From NCBI GenBank assembly GCA_007570785.1, contig ML660203.1, positions 7,436,638-7,500,637 of the forward strand: 64,000 nt of DNA. Reading direction: 5' to 3'. How positions within the stretch are numbered: position 1 is the first letter of the stretch; each line of letters opens with the position of its first letter. The translations under genes were made by a program, and so were the position numbers. Source of the stretch: Antilocapra americana. Taxonomy: Eukaryota > Chordata > Mammalia > Artiodactyla > Antilocapridae. Of this stretch, positions 12,983-25,290 are shown piece by piece. The notes below the pieces were generated by a model. It made no database searches. It was given only the letters and a program-made list of their open reading frames with translations, and had not been told where the DNA came from.

Positions 12983-13381
12983 GACAGAGACAGACAAATA
13001 CTACATGATCTCATTTATATGCAGAATCTAAAAAACAAGCTCATAAATACAAAGAACAGGTTAGTCGTTACTAGGGGCAAGGGAGTGGGTGAAATGATGG
13101 ATGCAGGAAGTCAAAAGGTACAAACTGGAAGATATAAAATAAGTAAATGATAGAGCTATAATGGGTAGCATGGTGACTATAGTTAATAGCACCATATTGC
13201 ATGTTGAAGGTTGCTAACAGGATAGATCTTTAAAGTTCTTATCACAAGAAAAGAAATTATAACTAGGTGGTGATGGATGTTGACTTACTGTGGTGATCTT
13301 TTCACAGTATGTGTGAATAGTGAATCATGTTGTACACCTGAAACTAATTGTGTTTTATGTCAGTTATACCTCAATAAACAT
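12983..13381 (+). mobile_element. L1 3' end, sense
   Basis: ACAGACAAATACTACATGATC through to a terminal TATACCTCAATAAA, the typical 3' end of mammalian L1 copies. It is 5' truncated. Confidence 0.75.
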
Positions 13382-13919
13382 CAGCAGTAAAATCTGATAT
13401 CTCATTTACTTAACATTCCTTTCATGTGCTCATAAAAACAATGTAGAATATAGGGGAATTTTTTTAATGATGTTGCTCTCAGACTCATTTTTGAAGTCAA
13501 ACATTTTAGTGTATTATGTGACATTTTAGGCTTTCTAGCCATTTTACCTGAACCAAAAAAAGAGAGAGACTTCTGATTTCTTAAAAAGTTATGTATTTAT
13601 AATGGTCATAATGCTCATAAATCAAGCCATTTAGTTTTAATATTTATCACTTTACATAGTTGACAGCATAGAAAAGCACAAAGCATCTTTTCCCAAAAAT
13701 TGTTTAGGGTAATTTTACAAAGAGAATTTTGTTTTAATATATTTTCTTTAGCCACAGCAGTGAATTGATTCGGTAAAATAGGTATTTTATGTAATTGAAT
13801 GTATCAGCAGCCTTAGGTGTTAATTAATCTTGACCTAAAAGCCCATCTTCATAGTAAGACATAAATTTGAGAAATTATTTACTTGTTTTTTTGCATCAAT
13901 ATGCTATCTTTCATCTTAG

Positions 13920-14096
13920 GTCTATCATTTGGCAAGTGTACGCTTACGAGATTTATGTTTAAAACTGGATGTTTCAAATGAGTTAAGAAGGAAGATATGG
14001 ACATGTTTTGAATTCACTTTAGTTCACTGTCCTGATCTGATGAAAGACAGACATTTGGATCAGCTGCTTCTTTGTGCCTTTTACATCATGGCAAAG
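13920..14096 (+). CDS. RBL1: RBL1 exon 17, pocket B
   Basis: 177 nt, 59 codons, phase 0 at both ends, residues 795-853. It reads V-Y-H-L-A-S-V-R-L-R-D-L-C and continues through K-I-W-T-C-F-E-F to C-A-F-Y-I-M-A-K. This is the core cyclin fold of pocket B, which forms the LxCxE-binding cleft shared by the pocket proteins. Acceptor CTTAG; donor GTAATG. Confidence 0.97.
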
Positions 14097-15066
14097 GTAA
14101 TGTATAAGTTAGGAGAAGCTCCTTGCTGTAGTTACCTATATTTGAATCATGAGGTGAAAATCTGCTGCACTCATTAGTTTACCTTAAGTGGGCTCTAAGC
14201 CAACAGTGCCCACCTTCATTAATTAGGTGGTAAATTCCAGCTAATGAAATTACAGACCATTTGTAGTAAGTGGTTCTCCACACTATTAATAGAGAACCAT
14301 TTCCACCTCCACCCTTGTAACACCTCTAATCTTATACTTTAATCATTTTAGATCATTACATTTTAAGTAAGTAACAGAGACTCAGAGCTGAAAGTAACTT
14401 GGCCAAAATGACGCAATTAGTGACAGCCTGTGATCTCATGATTCATAATTTGATGTAAAATAGCTTCTATACTATATTCCTTTTCAGTGATTTATTCCAT
14501 TACCTCAGAAGAGCATTTTACTTTCTAGTTGCTACAACATGTTTTAAGTCATAAAATAGCATATCTTGCTTGGTTTTAAAAATTCTAATGTATCTGTAAC
14601 TTTGGTCTTGATCATATTGGCTGCAGATCCTAGCAGATGAGCATGTTACAACTTAATTTTTCAGCTTCTTGAGGCAAAGATCATGTTTTTGAACTCATTT
14701 GTGACTTCCTTCTCATGTTGCCTCTTTAAAATCTCTATACAAAATATATATTAATAAATATTGTTAACCTTTTTTGAAGTTATTACTATTTTTTAATTAT
14801 TTCTCTTAAGGATACCAGAACTCTAAAAACCAGCCTTGGGTTTATAATTTAGAGTTAATTTCCTTCCATGGCTACAATTTTTATGCATTTATTTCACAAC
14901 CACTAAATAACATATAACACAAAAGACCACATAGTTATTCCCCTTTTACAGTCACATGCTACATTGGCATCCATACCAATAATCCTTTATATTTGTATTA
15001 CTCTTTCCACTTTTAAGACCACACCTGTATGCATATTTCATTTATTTTAACATTCCAAGAATGTCC

Positions 15067-15183
15067 AGGAATTCCCTGGGAGTCCAGTGGTTAGGATTCT
15101 GTGCTTTCACTGCTGAGGGCATGGGTTTAATCCCTGGTGGGAACCGAGATCCTTCCTGTAAGATGTACAGCAAGACCAAAAAA
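15067..15183 (+). mobile_element. CHR-type tRNA-Glu SINE
   Basis: GGAATTCCCTGGGAGTCCAG, GGTTTAATCCCTGGTGGG and a terminal A-rich tail. This is the cetartiodactyl CHR family, distinct from Bov-tA. Confidence 0.8.
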
Positions 15184-15769
15184 AAGAATCTCCAAAGTCA
15201 GAACACTAATGACAACAAAACCCAAAGTTGTCCCAGAACTGATAATACCACTGGGTTTCCCAGCAGAATCAAAGTACTTTGAGGCATGAAACACTCAACC
15301 CTTAAGCCATTCAGTATTCACATAAGTAAAACCCTTACTAAAGTAGAACTAAAATATCAAAAATTATAAAACATTCAAGGAAATGAATCAATATGAGTAT
15401 GTCAACAGATAAAGTTTAGAGCAGGTTAGATATCAAAAATTCTAGGTAATGAAATTATTGACCTCACAGTAGGCAGTTAATATGTTTAAAAGGATTCAGT
15501 GTATAAAATAAAATTCATTTTATGAAGAAAGACCAAGTTACTTTAAAAAGAACCCCCAAATTTTAAAATTTTTAAAAATAAATAAAAAGGACCCAAAAGA
15601 TGTCAAAAAGAACTAAAGGAAACTTGTAATGGAAACCCAGTGAAATTTGGATGGAAACAAAATTCCAACCCAAAAAGACTTTGATAGATTAGAATAGTGA
15701 ACTGTGGAAATGAAAAAGCAAGGTATCACATAGAAATAGAAAACAGAAAAAAAAAATCAAGAGACAGAG

Positions 15770-16925
15770 TTGCAAAACATTTTTTTCTTGTTCCCTTTTT
15801 CTTTTGTTCTCTTGTGATTTGATGACTAACTAGTGTTGTGTTTCAGTTCCTTTTTCTTTTTGTGTATCTATTGTAGATTTTTAACTTGTGGTTACCATGA
15901 GGATTTGCTATAGCAATCTATGTAGAAACAAGATTGTTTTAAGTTGCTGATCTTTTCAAGTGCATTTCCAATATCCTACATTCGTATTCTCTCCTCATAA
16001 TTGCTGGTTCTGATATCATATTTGTATATGGATGATTTCCTACTTTTCGTGTATGTTTGCCTTTACGGGTGAGCTTTCCCATTTGTAATTTTCTTTTTTC
16101 TAGTTGTGGCCTTTTCTACTTAGAGAAGTTCCTTTAGCACTTGTTGCAAAGCTGGTCTGGTGGTGCTGAGTTCTCTTAGCTTTTGCTTGTCCATTAAACT
16201 TTGGATTTCTCTGTCACATCTGAATGAGAGCCTTAACTGGGTAGAGTATTCTTGCTTGTAGCTTCTTCCCTTTCATCAGTTTCAATGTATCATGCCACTT
16301 TGTTCTGGCCTGTAGAGTTTCTGCTAAGAAATCAGCTGATAAACTTATAGTTCCCTTGTATGTTGTCATTTTTCTCCTGTTGCTTTTAATATTTTTTGGT
16401 CTTATTCTTGTCCATTTGATTACTATGTGTGTCTCAGCATGTTCCTTCTTGGATTTATCCTGCCTGGGACTCTGCACTTCCTGGACTTGAGTGAATGTTT
16501 CCTTTCCCATGTTAGGGAAGTTTTTCAGCTATTATCTCTCTTTGAATTTTTTTTCAGATTCTTCCTGTCTCTCTTCTCCTCCTGAGACCATCCTATAATG
16601 TGGACTGCTGATGTGTTTAATGTCCCAGATGTCTCTTAGACTGTCTTCATTTCTTTTCACTCTTTTTAAATTCTGTTCCACAGCAGTGATTCCCACCATT
16701 CTGTCTTCAGGTCACTTATCTGCTCTTCTGCCTCAGTTAGTCTGCTAGTGTATTTTTCATTTCAGATGTTTTATTGTTCATCTCTGTTCTTTAGTTCTTC
16801 TAGGTCTTCATTAAACTTTTCTTGCATCATCTTGATCCTTGCCTCCATTCTTTTTATGAGATCCTTGATCATCTTCAGTATCATTATTCTGAATTATTTT
16901 TTATGGAATGTTGTCTATATAAACT
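15770..16925 (-). mobile_element. Antisense L1 5' region
   Basis: The plus strand matches the complement of an artiodactyl L1 5' UTR / early ORF1: GTAGAGTTTCTGCTAAGAAATC, then TTAGTTCTTCTAGGTCTTC, then CATTATTCTGAATTA. It contains no intact frame. Confidence 0.6.
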
Positions 16926-17300
16926 TTTAAATAAGTACTTAAAAACTAATAAAACAAGACTACAGAAGAGTCAGTGGATCTGAGTTTTCTTATGTTCTTT
17001 TTTTATAAAGAAAGGCATTTTGTGGTTAAAAAAAAAGAAATACATTTTCAGTAGAGTTATACCATAACAATCTTAGTGCTTTTGATTAATGAAACTATTA
17101 GCTGAGTTCCCACAGGCCACAAAACCTGAACTTTTAAGGTAGTAGAAGTCATAAATGGTAGTGGTTTTTAGTTATGGAGTGGCCTGGAGTTAATAGCTTT
17201 CTGCAAGACTGCTCTCAATGCCAACTGGTAATTGAAGTTTTTGTTTACAGCCATTTTTCTTTTAAAAGCAATTGATGAATGAGGTTTTTATTTTCCTTAG

Positions 17301-17372
17301 GTAACAAAAGAAGAAAGAACTTTTCAAGAAATAATGAAAAGTTATAGGAATCAGCCTCAAGCTAATAGTCAC
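17301..17372 (+). CDS. RBL1: RBL1 exon 18, pocket B
   Basis: 72 nt, 24 codons, phase 0, residues 854-877. V-T-K-E-E-R-T-F-Q-E-I-M then Q-P-Q-A-N-S-H. Too short to stand out as an open frame, but bounded by TTCCTTAG and GTGAGT and an exact fit to the pocket B linker. Confidence 0.96.
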
Positions 17373-19134
17373 GTGAGTTACATTATTTTCCCTCCTGTCC
17401 AAAAATAGATTTGTACTATTTCTCTGCTGACAAGTCTTATAAAAGGTAAACTTCTTTTCTAGGTTTACTATAGATATTTTGGTTTTATGGATACCATTAA
17501 ACTTGAGACAGTTTTAATCAAAAAACAATTTCAATAGAAGCCAAAAATCTTTCTGTTTCTGACTAATCTACATATTTGCATGTACTTCTCACACATTCTG
17601 TTATTCCATGTGTCCATTTGTTGAGTGGGGATGTTTTTCACTAGAAAATCTAATGAAAAATATTTATAATAATAATATTCTTTAATTATATGAGATTTGA
17701 TTTTCTGATGATATTAAATCCAGTGAAATTTAAGGATATATTAAGTCTAGTCTCTTTACCATCTGCTAAGAATCTTAATGTTTGCATCTTTGAATTTGAA
17801 TAGATGTCAGGCATTTTTTATATAATAGCCCTGGTGAGAATTCCATACAACATTTCAGTCATGGAAATATAAAATGCTAGCGTAGTGGCCTGGCACATAG
17901 TAAGCATTTAATAACTGTTAGCTCTGCATGATTTTTATTGTTGTTCTGAAGAACACAGGATTAGTTTACTATAAGGCTTTGGCCATTCAACAGCATGATT
18001 GCTCTAAAGGAGCATATTGGCCCCCTCTCTGGCCCCAGTGATCTGCCATCGTAGACTGGAAGAGAGAAATAGTAGCTGAGATAACCCTGGCCCCAGTACT
18101 AGTAGCCATATCCTTCTGTAGGAGAGCCCCACAGATAGTTTCACTTCTTTACTGAAGCCCCAAATACACTACTAGCAATATAGAGATACTAGGAGAGCCA
18201 AGTATATGCATTTCTTATATCCTGTGATAGACTTGAAGAGGCCTGGTTTCTGGGCCTCTTCAGAAAAATCGCTCAGGAACAGAGCTTAGAGAGGTTCAGA
18301 ACATCCCTGAATTCATTAAGGCAAAGTTAATGTGGGTCAAAATTGGGTCAGGGGATTTCCCTCATCCAGTGGTTAAGAATCCACCTTCCAGTGCAGGGGA
18401 CATAGGTTTGACCCCTGGTAGGAGAATTCATATCCCACATGCCATGGGGTAGCTAAGCCCATGCACAACAGCTAGAGAGCCCACAGCTGGTGAGCCATGC
18501 ACTCTGGAGCCCACGCTTTGCACCAAAAGAAGCCCTGACACTCCACAACTAGAGAAAGCCAGCATGCCACACAAAGACCCAGCGCAGCCCAAAGAGAGTC
18601 GTGCCACAGTTTCCTAAAAATTCTCTCAATACCGTTGTCCATAGGATGAGGGAGAATGGATCATGCTTTTCAATTATCCTGGAGGTTAAAAACAGTTTGG
18701 GGGCAGGGAGGGGAACAGATCTTCATGTGGCCACCTGTAAAGACTTGGCATGGGATTGGAACAGGAAAACAAGCCCCAGAGAGATCAAATGAGTCTCACA
18801 TAAGGAATTAAAGGGAAGAATGAATAGGCTCAGATTTTTTAAGTAGCTTTTAGTTGGCAAAACTTGCTCATCAGTGTTTAGTTGCTGCTTACTTAATTCT
18901 AATTTGTAACCTAAATGGCATATTTCAGGTGGTAGGCTCTGCTTTACTAGTTCCTCTTCTAAGATGTTTGCAGTAATCTACATTTACCAGGCTAATAACA
19001 CCTTGCCCTTAATTATCACCCATACAGACAAATACTTTTTAATTGGCTTGATACCTTGCTCTTCTTATTTTGGTTTTGCTTAACTTGTGCCTATTTGTGA
19101 CTCATCAGTCCTTTATTTCCTTTATGACCTATAG
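17373..19134 (+). other. RBL1: RBL1 intron 18
   Basis: About 1.8 kb. A long CHR-family SINE occupies roughly 18,354-18,600. Nothing else is recognised. Confidence 0.8.
18354..18600 (+). mobile_element. CHR-family SINE, long form
   Basis: GGGGATTTCCCTCATCCAG, a degenerate B box around 18,405, and the characteristic tail AACTAGAGAAAGCC near 18,548. About 247 bp. Confidence 0.75.
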
Positions 19135-19225
19135 GTCTATAGAAGTGTACTATTGAAAAGTATTCCAAGAGAAGTTGTGGCATATAATAAAAACCTGAAC
19201 GGTGATTTTGAAATGACAGATTATG
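19135..19225 (+). CDS. RBL1: RBL1 exon 19, pocket B
   Basis: 91 nt, 30 codons plus one base, residues 878-908. V-Y-R-S-V-L-L-K-S-I-P-R-E-V-V-A-Y-N then D-F-E-M-T-D-Y. The split codon with exon 20 is GGC (Gly); human p107 has Asp there as I recall it, in an acidic linker. Acceptor CCTATAG; donor GTAAGT. Confidence 0.95.
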
Positions 19226-20069
19226 GTAAGTTGCCCAACTTAGCATTCTGTATGTAATACACCTTTGGTTATATTACACATGCTACAGTCGATGTCTTGG
19301 AGTTACTTATGTAGGTGGGTGGATAATGCATGTGTGTTTTGAGAAGAAACAAGTGACTTTGAAATAAATATGGGTCAGGTACCTACCTTCACAGAGATTG
19401 TGTATAGAAACCATTAATTTTTCCTCTGTTAATTATGTGTAAAAGACACAATAAAATTCAGAACTAAATCTGAATGACAAGAAGAGTAAGACAGCTTTCA
19501 GTGATCTGCCTGGAAGACAAGGAAATGTCCTGTTCATTAATAAGTGTATTATCTGACACACTTGGCACTTCTGCCACCATCAGCAAGGTCACCTTGTTGC
19601 ACCATCACGCTAAGACTTAAGGCTCTAGTAATTTTTTTTAAAGAAAGAAAAATCAAATATTTAGTATTCATATGTTGATAAATTATGAAAAGGCCTCTTC
19701 TGCCCATATCCTTTTTCTTGTCTCATCTTTCTATTACTTAATGTAGATGTATGTATGCATGTGTATATAGGTACTGTAATTTATTTAATTCTGCAATGTG
19801 AGGCATTTAGGTTGTTCTAATTATATACAGCTTTGTGAGGAACATCACTGTAAGTTGATCTTTGGTCCACATCCTTAGGGTAAATTCTTAAAGAAAATTA
19901 ACTGGGTCAAAGACATTTTTTAAATTACCCAAGTATCCATGATCATTGTGGTGTCTCCTGGGATCTTAAGTTTTAAGGTCTTAATGAAAAAAATGCTTTA
20001 ATAATAACATCCTAGAATCTGATCCCATTTAAGGCCACACAGGCCAAATTCAATTCTTTTTGTATAGAT

Positions 20070-21130
20070 ATAGACTAGAGATCTCATCAAGAAAACTGGA
20101 GATACCAAGAGAACATTTCATACAAGGAAGGGCATGATAAAGGACAGAAATGGTAAGGACCTAACAAGCAGAAAAGATTAAGACGAGGTGGCAAGAATAC
20201 CCAGAAGAATTATACAAAAAGGTCTTAATGACCTGGATGGCCACGATGATATGGTCACTCACTAAAGCCAGACATCCTGGAGTATGAAATCAAGTGAGCC
20301 TTAGGAAACATTGTATTAATATGAACAAAGCTAGTGGAAATAACAGAATTCCAGCTGAGCTGTTTAAAACCCTAAAAGATGATACTGTTAAAGTGCTGCA
20401 CTCAATATGTCAGCAAATTTGGAAAACTCAGCAGTGGCCACAGGACTGGAAATGGTCAGTTTTCATTCCATCCCAAAGAGAGGCAATGCCAAAGAATGTT
20501 CAAACTACAGTACAGTTGTGCTCACTTTACATGTTAGTGTGCTTATGTGCAAAATCCTTCAAGCTAGACTTCAGTACGTGAACCAAGAACTTCCAGATGT
20601 TCAAGCTGGGCATAAAAATGGTAGAGAAACCAGACATCAAATCACCAACATTTGTTGGATTATGGAGAAAGCAAGGGAGTTCCCGAAAAACTTCTACTTC
20701 ATTGACTATACTCAGGCCTTTGACCATGTGGATCACAACAAACTGTGGAAAATTCTTAAAAGAAATGGATGGGACTACTAGACCAACTTATCTGTCTCCT
20801 AAGAAACATGTATGTGGATCAAGAAGCCACAGAACTGGACATGAAACAACTGACTGGTTCAGAATTGGAAAGTAGTAGGACAAGATTATATATTGTCATC
20901 CTGCTTATTTAATTTCTATGCAGAGTACGTCATGCAAAATGCTGGGCTGGATGAAGCACAAGCTGGAATCAAGACTGTCAGGAGAAATATCAACAATATC
21001 AGATATGCAGATGATACCACTCTAATGGCAGAAAACAAAGAGGAACTAAAGAGCCTCTTAATGCAGGGGAAAGAGGAGAGTGAAAAAGCTGGCTTGAAAC
21101 TCAGCATTAAAAACAAACTAAGATCATGGA
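20070..21130 (+). mobile_element. BovB (RTE) LINE fragment, reverse transcriptase region
   Basis: Broken frames encode BovB reverse transcriptase: N-R-I-P-A-E-L-F, W-P-Q-D-W-K-W-S, Q-A-F-D-H-V-D-H-N-K-L-W and R-Y-A-D-D-T-T-L-M-A-E. The YADD catalytic motif is present, but frameshifts and stops interrupt the protein. It is truncated at both ends, lacking the endonuclease and the BovB 3' tail. Confidence 0.92.
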
Positions 21131-21134
21131 CCCA

Positions 21135-21535
21135 GATTACTTTGGCAATTCTGGGTCTTTTATAGTTTCATATACGTTTTAGAATTATTTGTTCTAGTTC
21201 TGTGAAAAATGTCATGGGTAATTTCATAGGGATTGCATTAAATCTGTAGATTGTTTTGGGTAGCATGCCATTTTAACAATATTCTTCCAGTCCAAGAGCA
21301 TGGGATATCTTTCCACTTCTTTGAATCATCTTCAGTTTCCTTTATGAATGTTGTATAATTCTCAGCATGTAAGTCTCTCACCTCCTTGATGAGGTTTATT
21401 GTTAAGATTTTTGTTGTTGGGGGTTTTTTTTTGGATGCAGTTTTAAAAGGGATTATTGGATTATATTCCTTGTCTGCTATTTCATTGTTAGTGTAAAGAA
21501 ATGCACCTGCCAATCTGCTTATTTTAAGTACTTCT
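21135..21535 (-). mobile_element. Antisense L1 ORF2 fragment
   Basis: The plus strand is complement of L1 ORF2: TAGGGATTGCATTAAATCTG, then CCTCCTTGATGAGGTTTATT. The minus-strand frame near 21,238-21,513 reads as the L1 ORF2 product with stops beyond. It abuts the BovB fragment with no spacer. Confidence 0.75.
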
Positions 21536-23847
21536 AATTTCCCTCAACATAGACCAATTTTTAGGATTAGGCATACTTAATAGATGATCACTATTTTCAT
21601 CAGTAAAAACCTACTTCTGATGTCAAGTATGTTAATTATCAAAGCATTGGTTTTTGATTGAGATATACCTAATAGAAGCCCTATTTATAGTAGCCAACTG
21701 TGGAGAAAGAGCTTCCTTGTTAAAACACCAACTGGATATTCAGCCTGTGCATTCATTATCATGTTAGCAGAGCACCCCAGACTAGCATTCTTGATTAGAA
21801 CACTTGAGAGATCCAGACTATAGCTTAGTCTAAGTGACGCAAACGTAATGCTCAAGTAAATCGAAAACTTTACAATATTTACTCCAAGGCTTGGCTTAAG
21901 AATTTTTTTAAAAAAGATGCATGTGTGATGTTTCATACAAGGTCTTCTTACAGTAAGTCCTTAGTAAATAGTAGTTATTATTATTTTGTTTATGAGAAGT
22001 ATAAAATATATTTTATTAATGAGTATGGCCCTTTAAATGTCTTTTCTTTTTTAAGCTAATTTTTCTAAGGCCATATTCGGTACATAAAATCCTTTAAATG
22101 TTGAAAACTAGGTCAGACACACAAAAACAGTTAAATCCTCTCAAGGGACAAAAGTTCTGTTTCCATAGGAGATGTATAAGACTGATAACTGCAAATTGAT
22201 AATTAAGTGACTTTATTCACATTAGAACTATTTTTCAGTCACCAGATAAACAGCCACCAGGGTGGAGCACATTTTCTTTTTAGATTGTCTGTGTAAACAA
22301 GGTTTCCTTGGTTTTAGATTACAATGAATGCCTTTTAGAGCTTATGAAAAACTGCCAGAATGGTCTAAAAGCACTTAAATTGGTGTGTGCTTGGTGACTT
22401 TTGCATAACTGGAGCTCAAGGGCACTGCAGCCTACACACTTCTACAGTGAGGAGCAAAAGAGGTTAAGGAGGAGCTTGGTAGGAGAAATACACAACAAAT
22501 ACCAAATACTTACTCCAGGGAAGTGCTCCTGTGCTGGTAAAGCCCATCACATCTCAACATGACCCTTGAATTTACAAATAAATTCTGATCTTTCTTACTT
22601 TCATCCTATAATAATTTTGCATCTTTACTTTCTCCAGTTTCAAATGGTAAAAACTCACTATATATGTTTCTTCTCAGACTGAAGACAAAGGACTGTAATG
22701 CAAAGAAATCAGCATCAGTCACCTGAGCTGCTCCTCTGGGAGTGAACGATGGGGTTTCATTGTTATGTGCCTTCTAGACAGTTCAGGTGTGCCCATCCTC
22801 TGAAACCATTTCCTGGGAGAAATGCATATCTACTGTGCTGTCAGTCTCTTTTCCCTTGAATGCAATTATATTGTCCTGGGATATGAAACTAACCACGTAT
22901 TAGGGTTGCATTTGTTGGCCACCTGCAGCCCTGGAATAATTTGCCTTCTCCCTTCCCACTTTCACTTCAGATCCTTTGAAAATTCTGAAGTCAGAGATCC
23001 AGGCTAAAAATTTCAGTGTGTCTCTCCAGAGTTCTGCAGATAATATCTCCTTTTTTCTAAGAGCTTCTCTCATTCACTGATAGTTTTTTATAAAACCACA
23101 TTTTAATTGCTTGATAGTGTTATATAATAATCCAGAAAAAAACATTCCTCTTATTCATGGGAACAGTAGGGAAAATTATGAATCCACATATAGTTGATTG
23201 GTTCATTTCACAAATGTATATCAAATATATACTGTGTACCTCAAATTATATTAGGCAGAGATCCCTTCTACTCTCTTAGGGAAAACAGATTTGAACCAAT
23301 TAAAGCACCAAGCAGGAAGATCTCATTCTCTTTCCCAGTCTTTCATAAGTTCTGTCTCCTAATATATATGGTGTAAGATGGTCACAAGGCCTACTGAGGC
23401 TTTAATTTCTGAATGCCAAAGTCCTTAAAACAGGTGAGAATGTAGAAATCTTTTTCCAGCTTAAAGGATAACTGACATCTTGTTTTCTGTTTTGAAGTGA
23501 AAAAATAATCAATAGCTAAATGTTGTTCTTGTTTAGTCACTTAGTTCAACTTTTTTTTTTTTTTTTTTTTAATGATCTGTATAACAAGAATAACCTACAA
23601 CTGCTGTAACTAAGCCAGTGTTTACTGTCTTGGAACAGTGTCCTCCAGGACGGTAGTAAGTGTCATGGAGAAAGGGACTATGCATAGAAAGTTTAAAAAG
23701 TATGGAATTAAAGTGGATATAGTTTTTTTTCTAATTGCAAAGCTTCTCTAAGCCTTTATTATACTAACATGTAGTCTGAATTCCTAAGAGAAGGCTATAA
23801 TATGTGGTATTTTTTCAAATTATTGATCACATAGCTTTTTCTGTCTT

Positions 23848-23917
23848 ACTGCTGCTGCTGTTGCTAAGTCTCTTCAGTCGTGTCTGACTTTGTGCAACCC
23901 CATGGACAGCAGCCCAC
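23848..23917 (-). mobile_element. Bov-tA/BovA SINE end fragment
   Basis: CTGCTGCTGCTGTTGCTAAG followed by CGTGTCTGACTTTGTGCAAC, the antisense tail of a BovA-type SINE. Confidence 0.75.
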
Positions 23918-24049
23918 TAAGATGCTGCAAAAATAACAGGAGTAAAAAAGACATCCAAATGGAGACCGAGATTCCCCAGGGAGATCCCCCGTGGCAGCCT
24001 GACCCTTGGACAATGTCAGAGTTTTCTCATTTTCCTAAGGTGGAAGCGT

Positions 24050-24266
24050 AGTAGGAGTAGTGTTCGTCGCTTAGTTGTGTCCGACTCTTTGTGATCCCGT
24101 GGACTGTACCCCGCCAGGCTCCTCTGTCCATGGGATTCTCCAGGCAAGAGTACTGGAGTGGATTGCCATTCCCTTCTCCAGAGGATATTCCCAACCCAGG
24201 GATCAAACCTGGGTCTCCTGCATTGCAGGCTCTTTCTTTACTGTTTGAGCTACAGGAAAAACCAAG
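24050..24266 (-). mobile_element. Bov-tA SINE, near full length
   Basis: Antisense copy from GTTGTGTCCGACTCTTTGTG to a GAGCTACAGGAAAAACC head. Confidence 0.9.
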
Positions 24267-25141
24267 GTGGAAACATGCTTCTACCCATATTCTCAATGTT
24301 TCCAGGCCAATGTATTGAGAATGAGACATTTTTTTCACATGCTGAATTCTTTTTAATTGCCAGTAGTTTTCTTAGCTCTGTACAACAAGCTCAATTTAGG
24401 TAAACTTCAACCCAGAGCTAGGTGATTCTTGTCAGTACAAGTAGAAGATGTCTTGTAATTCTCTTCCCCCGCAAAAAAGAATAGGATAAAGTTCTGCCTG
24501 GTGTCACATGCTACCCTGGAGTTACACTAAAAAATATGAAAGCACCTTGGGGCAAGCTATAATTTTATAGCTGAGGATGATACCTATAGACAGCACTGAG
24601 TTCCTATTGTGCAGAAGGAAATAAAGCTCTTTAAATACCTGTCACCTACCATGTACTTGCAGAAAAGTAAACATAAGCAATTCATCTTGCTTCTTCCTTA
24701 ACCTTTGAGGATACACTTTACCTTTTAGAGTCTTTCCACCTTTTCCAAAGAGCCAGTAAAAACATCTGCAGTCCCTTTTGTTATCTGAAGCTCAGGTTTT
24801 GCCACTGCTACCCATATTCTGAAGCTCAGTTTAGGTAAATTTCAACCCAGGGCTGGTGCCCCTCTGAGAGTCACCAGTGACAGTGGGTTCAAAGGTATGG
24901 TTGTGAAAACATTCTTGTTGATAGAGAATAAAGTACCAACATGTTTGTATTTCTCAAGTTTCCAATTTAATTTATCCATAATATAGGTGGATTTCCGAAC
25001 TTCTAAAAATAGTCATTGTCTTACATAAAGATTTAGGATTATTTGATTTTTTTCCCTTCTATATGGTAGAGAGAGTTGTGTTTCAGATCCCCAAATTGTA
25101 AATTAAGGTACACCTATAACAACACTGAATTCTTTTAACAG

Positions 25142-25290
25142 GCTTGGAAGATGCTACAAAAACACCTGACTGCTCCAGTGGACCAGTAAAAGAGGAAAGA
25201 GGTGATCTTATCAAATTTTACAATACAGTATACGTAGGAAGAGTGAAGTCATTTGCATTGAAATATGACTTGTCAAATCAGGACCATGTG
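25142..25290 (+). CDS. RBL1: RBL1 exon 20, end of pocket B
   Basis: 149 nt, residues 908 (split) to 957. L-E-D-A-T-K-T-P-D-C-S-S-G-P then G-D-L-I-K-F-Y-N-T-V-Y-V-G and S-F-A-L-K-Y-D-L-S-N-Q-D-H-V. It closes pocket B (about 949). Acceptor TTTTAACAG; donor GTATGT. Confidence 0.96.

Larger units (their letters stand above)
8247..13919 (+). other. RBL1: RBL1 intron 16
   Basis: About 5.7 kb. An antisense L1 spans roughly 8330-10990, broken by a SINE at 8761. Two further SINEs of opposite orientation (11,041 and 11,398) and a sense L1 3' end (12,983-13,381) follow. The segments 11,600-12,980 and 13,390-13,919 show no gene or clear repeat. Confidence 0.8.
14097..17300 (+). other. RBL1: RBL1 intron 17
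   Basis: About 3.2 kb. It holds a CHR SINE at 15,067 and a divergent antisense L1 5' region at about 15,770-16,925. A weak MIR-like stretch is possible near 14,375-14,480. The rest shows nothing recognisable. Confidence 0.8.
19226..25141 (+). other. RBL1: RBL1 intron 19
   Basis: About 5.9 kb, the largest RBL1 intron here. It holds a BovB LINE (20,070-21,130) directly abutting an antisense L1 piece (to about 21,535), and Bov-tA copies near 23,848 and 24,050-24,266. The stretches 19,230-20,060, 21,540-23,840 and 24,270-25,140 are AT-rich with no gene seen; a poly-T run lies near 23,551. Confidence 0.8.

Noticed and set aside
24027..24338. Many frames with P-G-S-S-V-H-G-I-L-Q-A-R or S-C-L-E-N-P-M-D-R-G-A-W motifs across the window
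   Set aside because: Both are antisense and sense translations of the Bov-tA SINE core, repeated wherever a SINE lies. Not genes.
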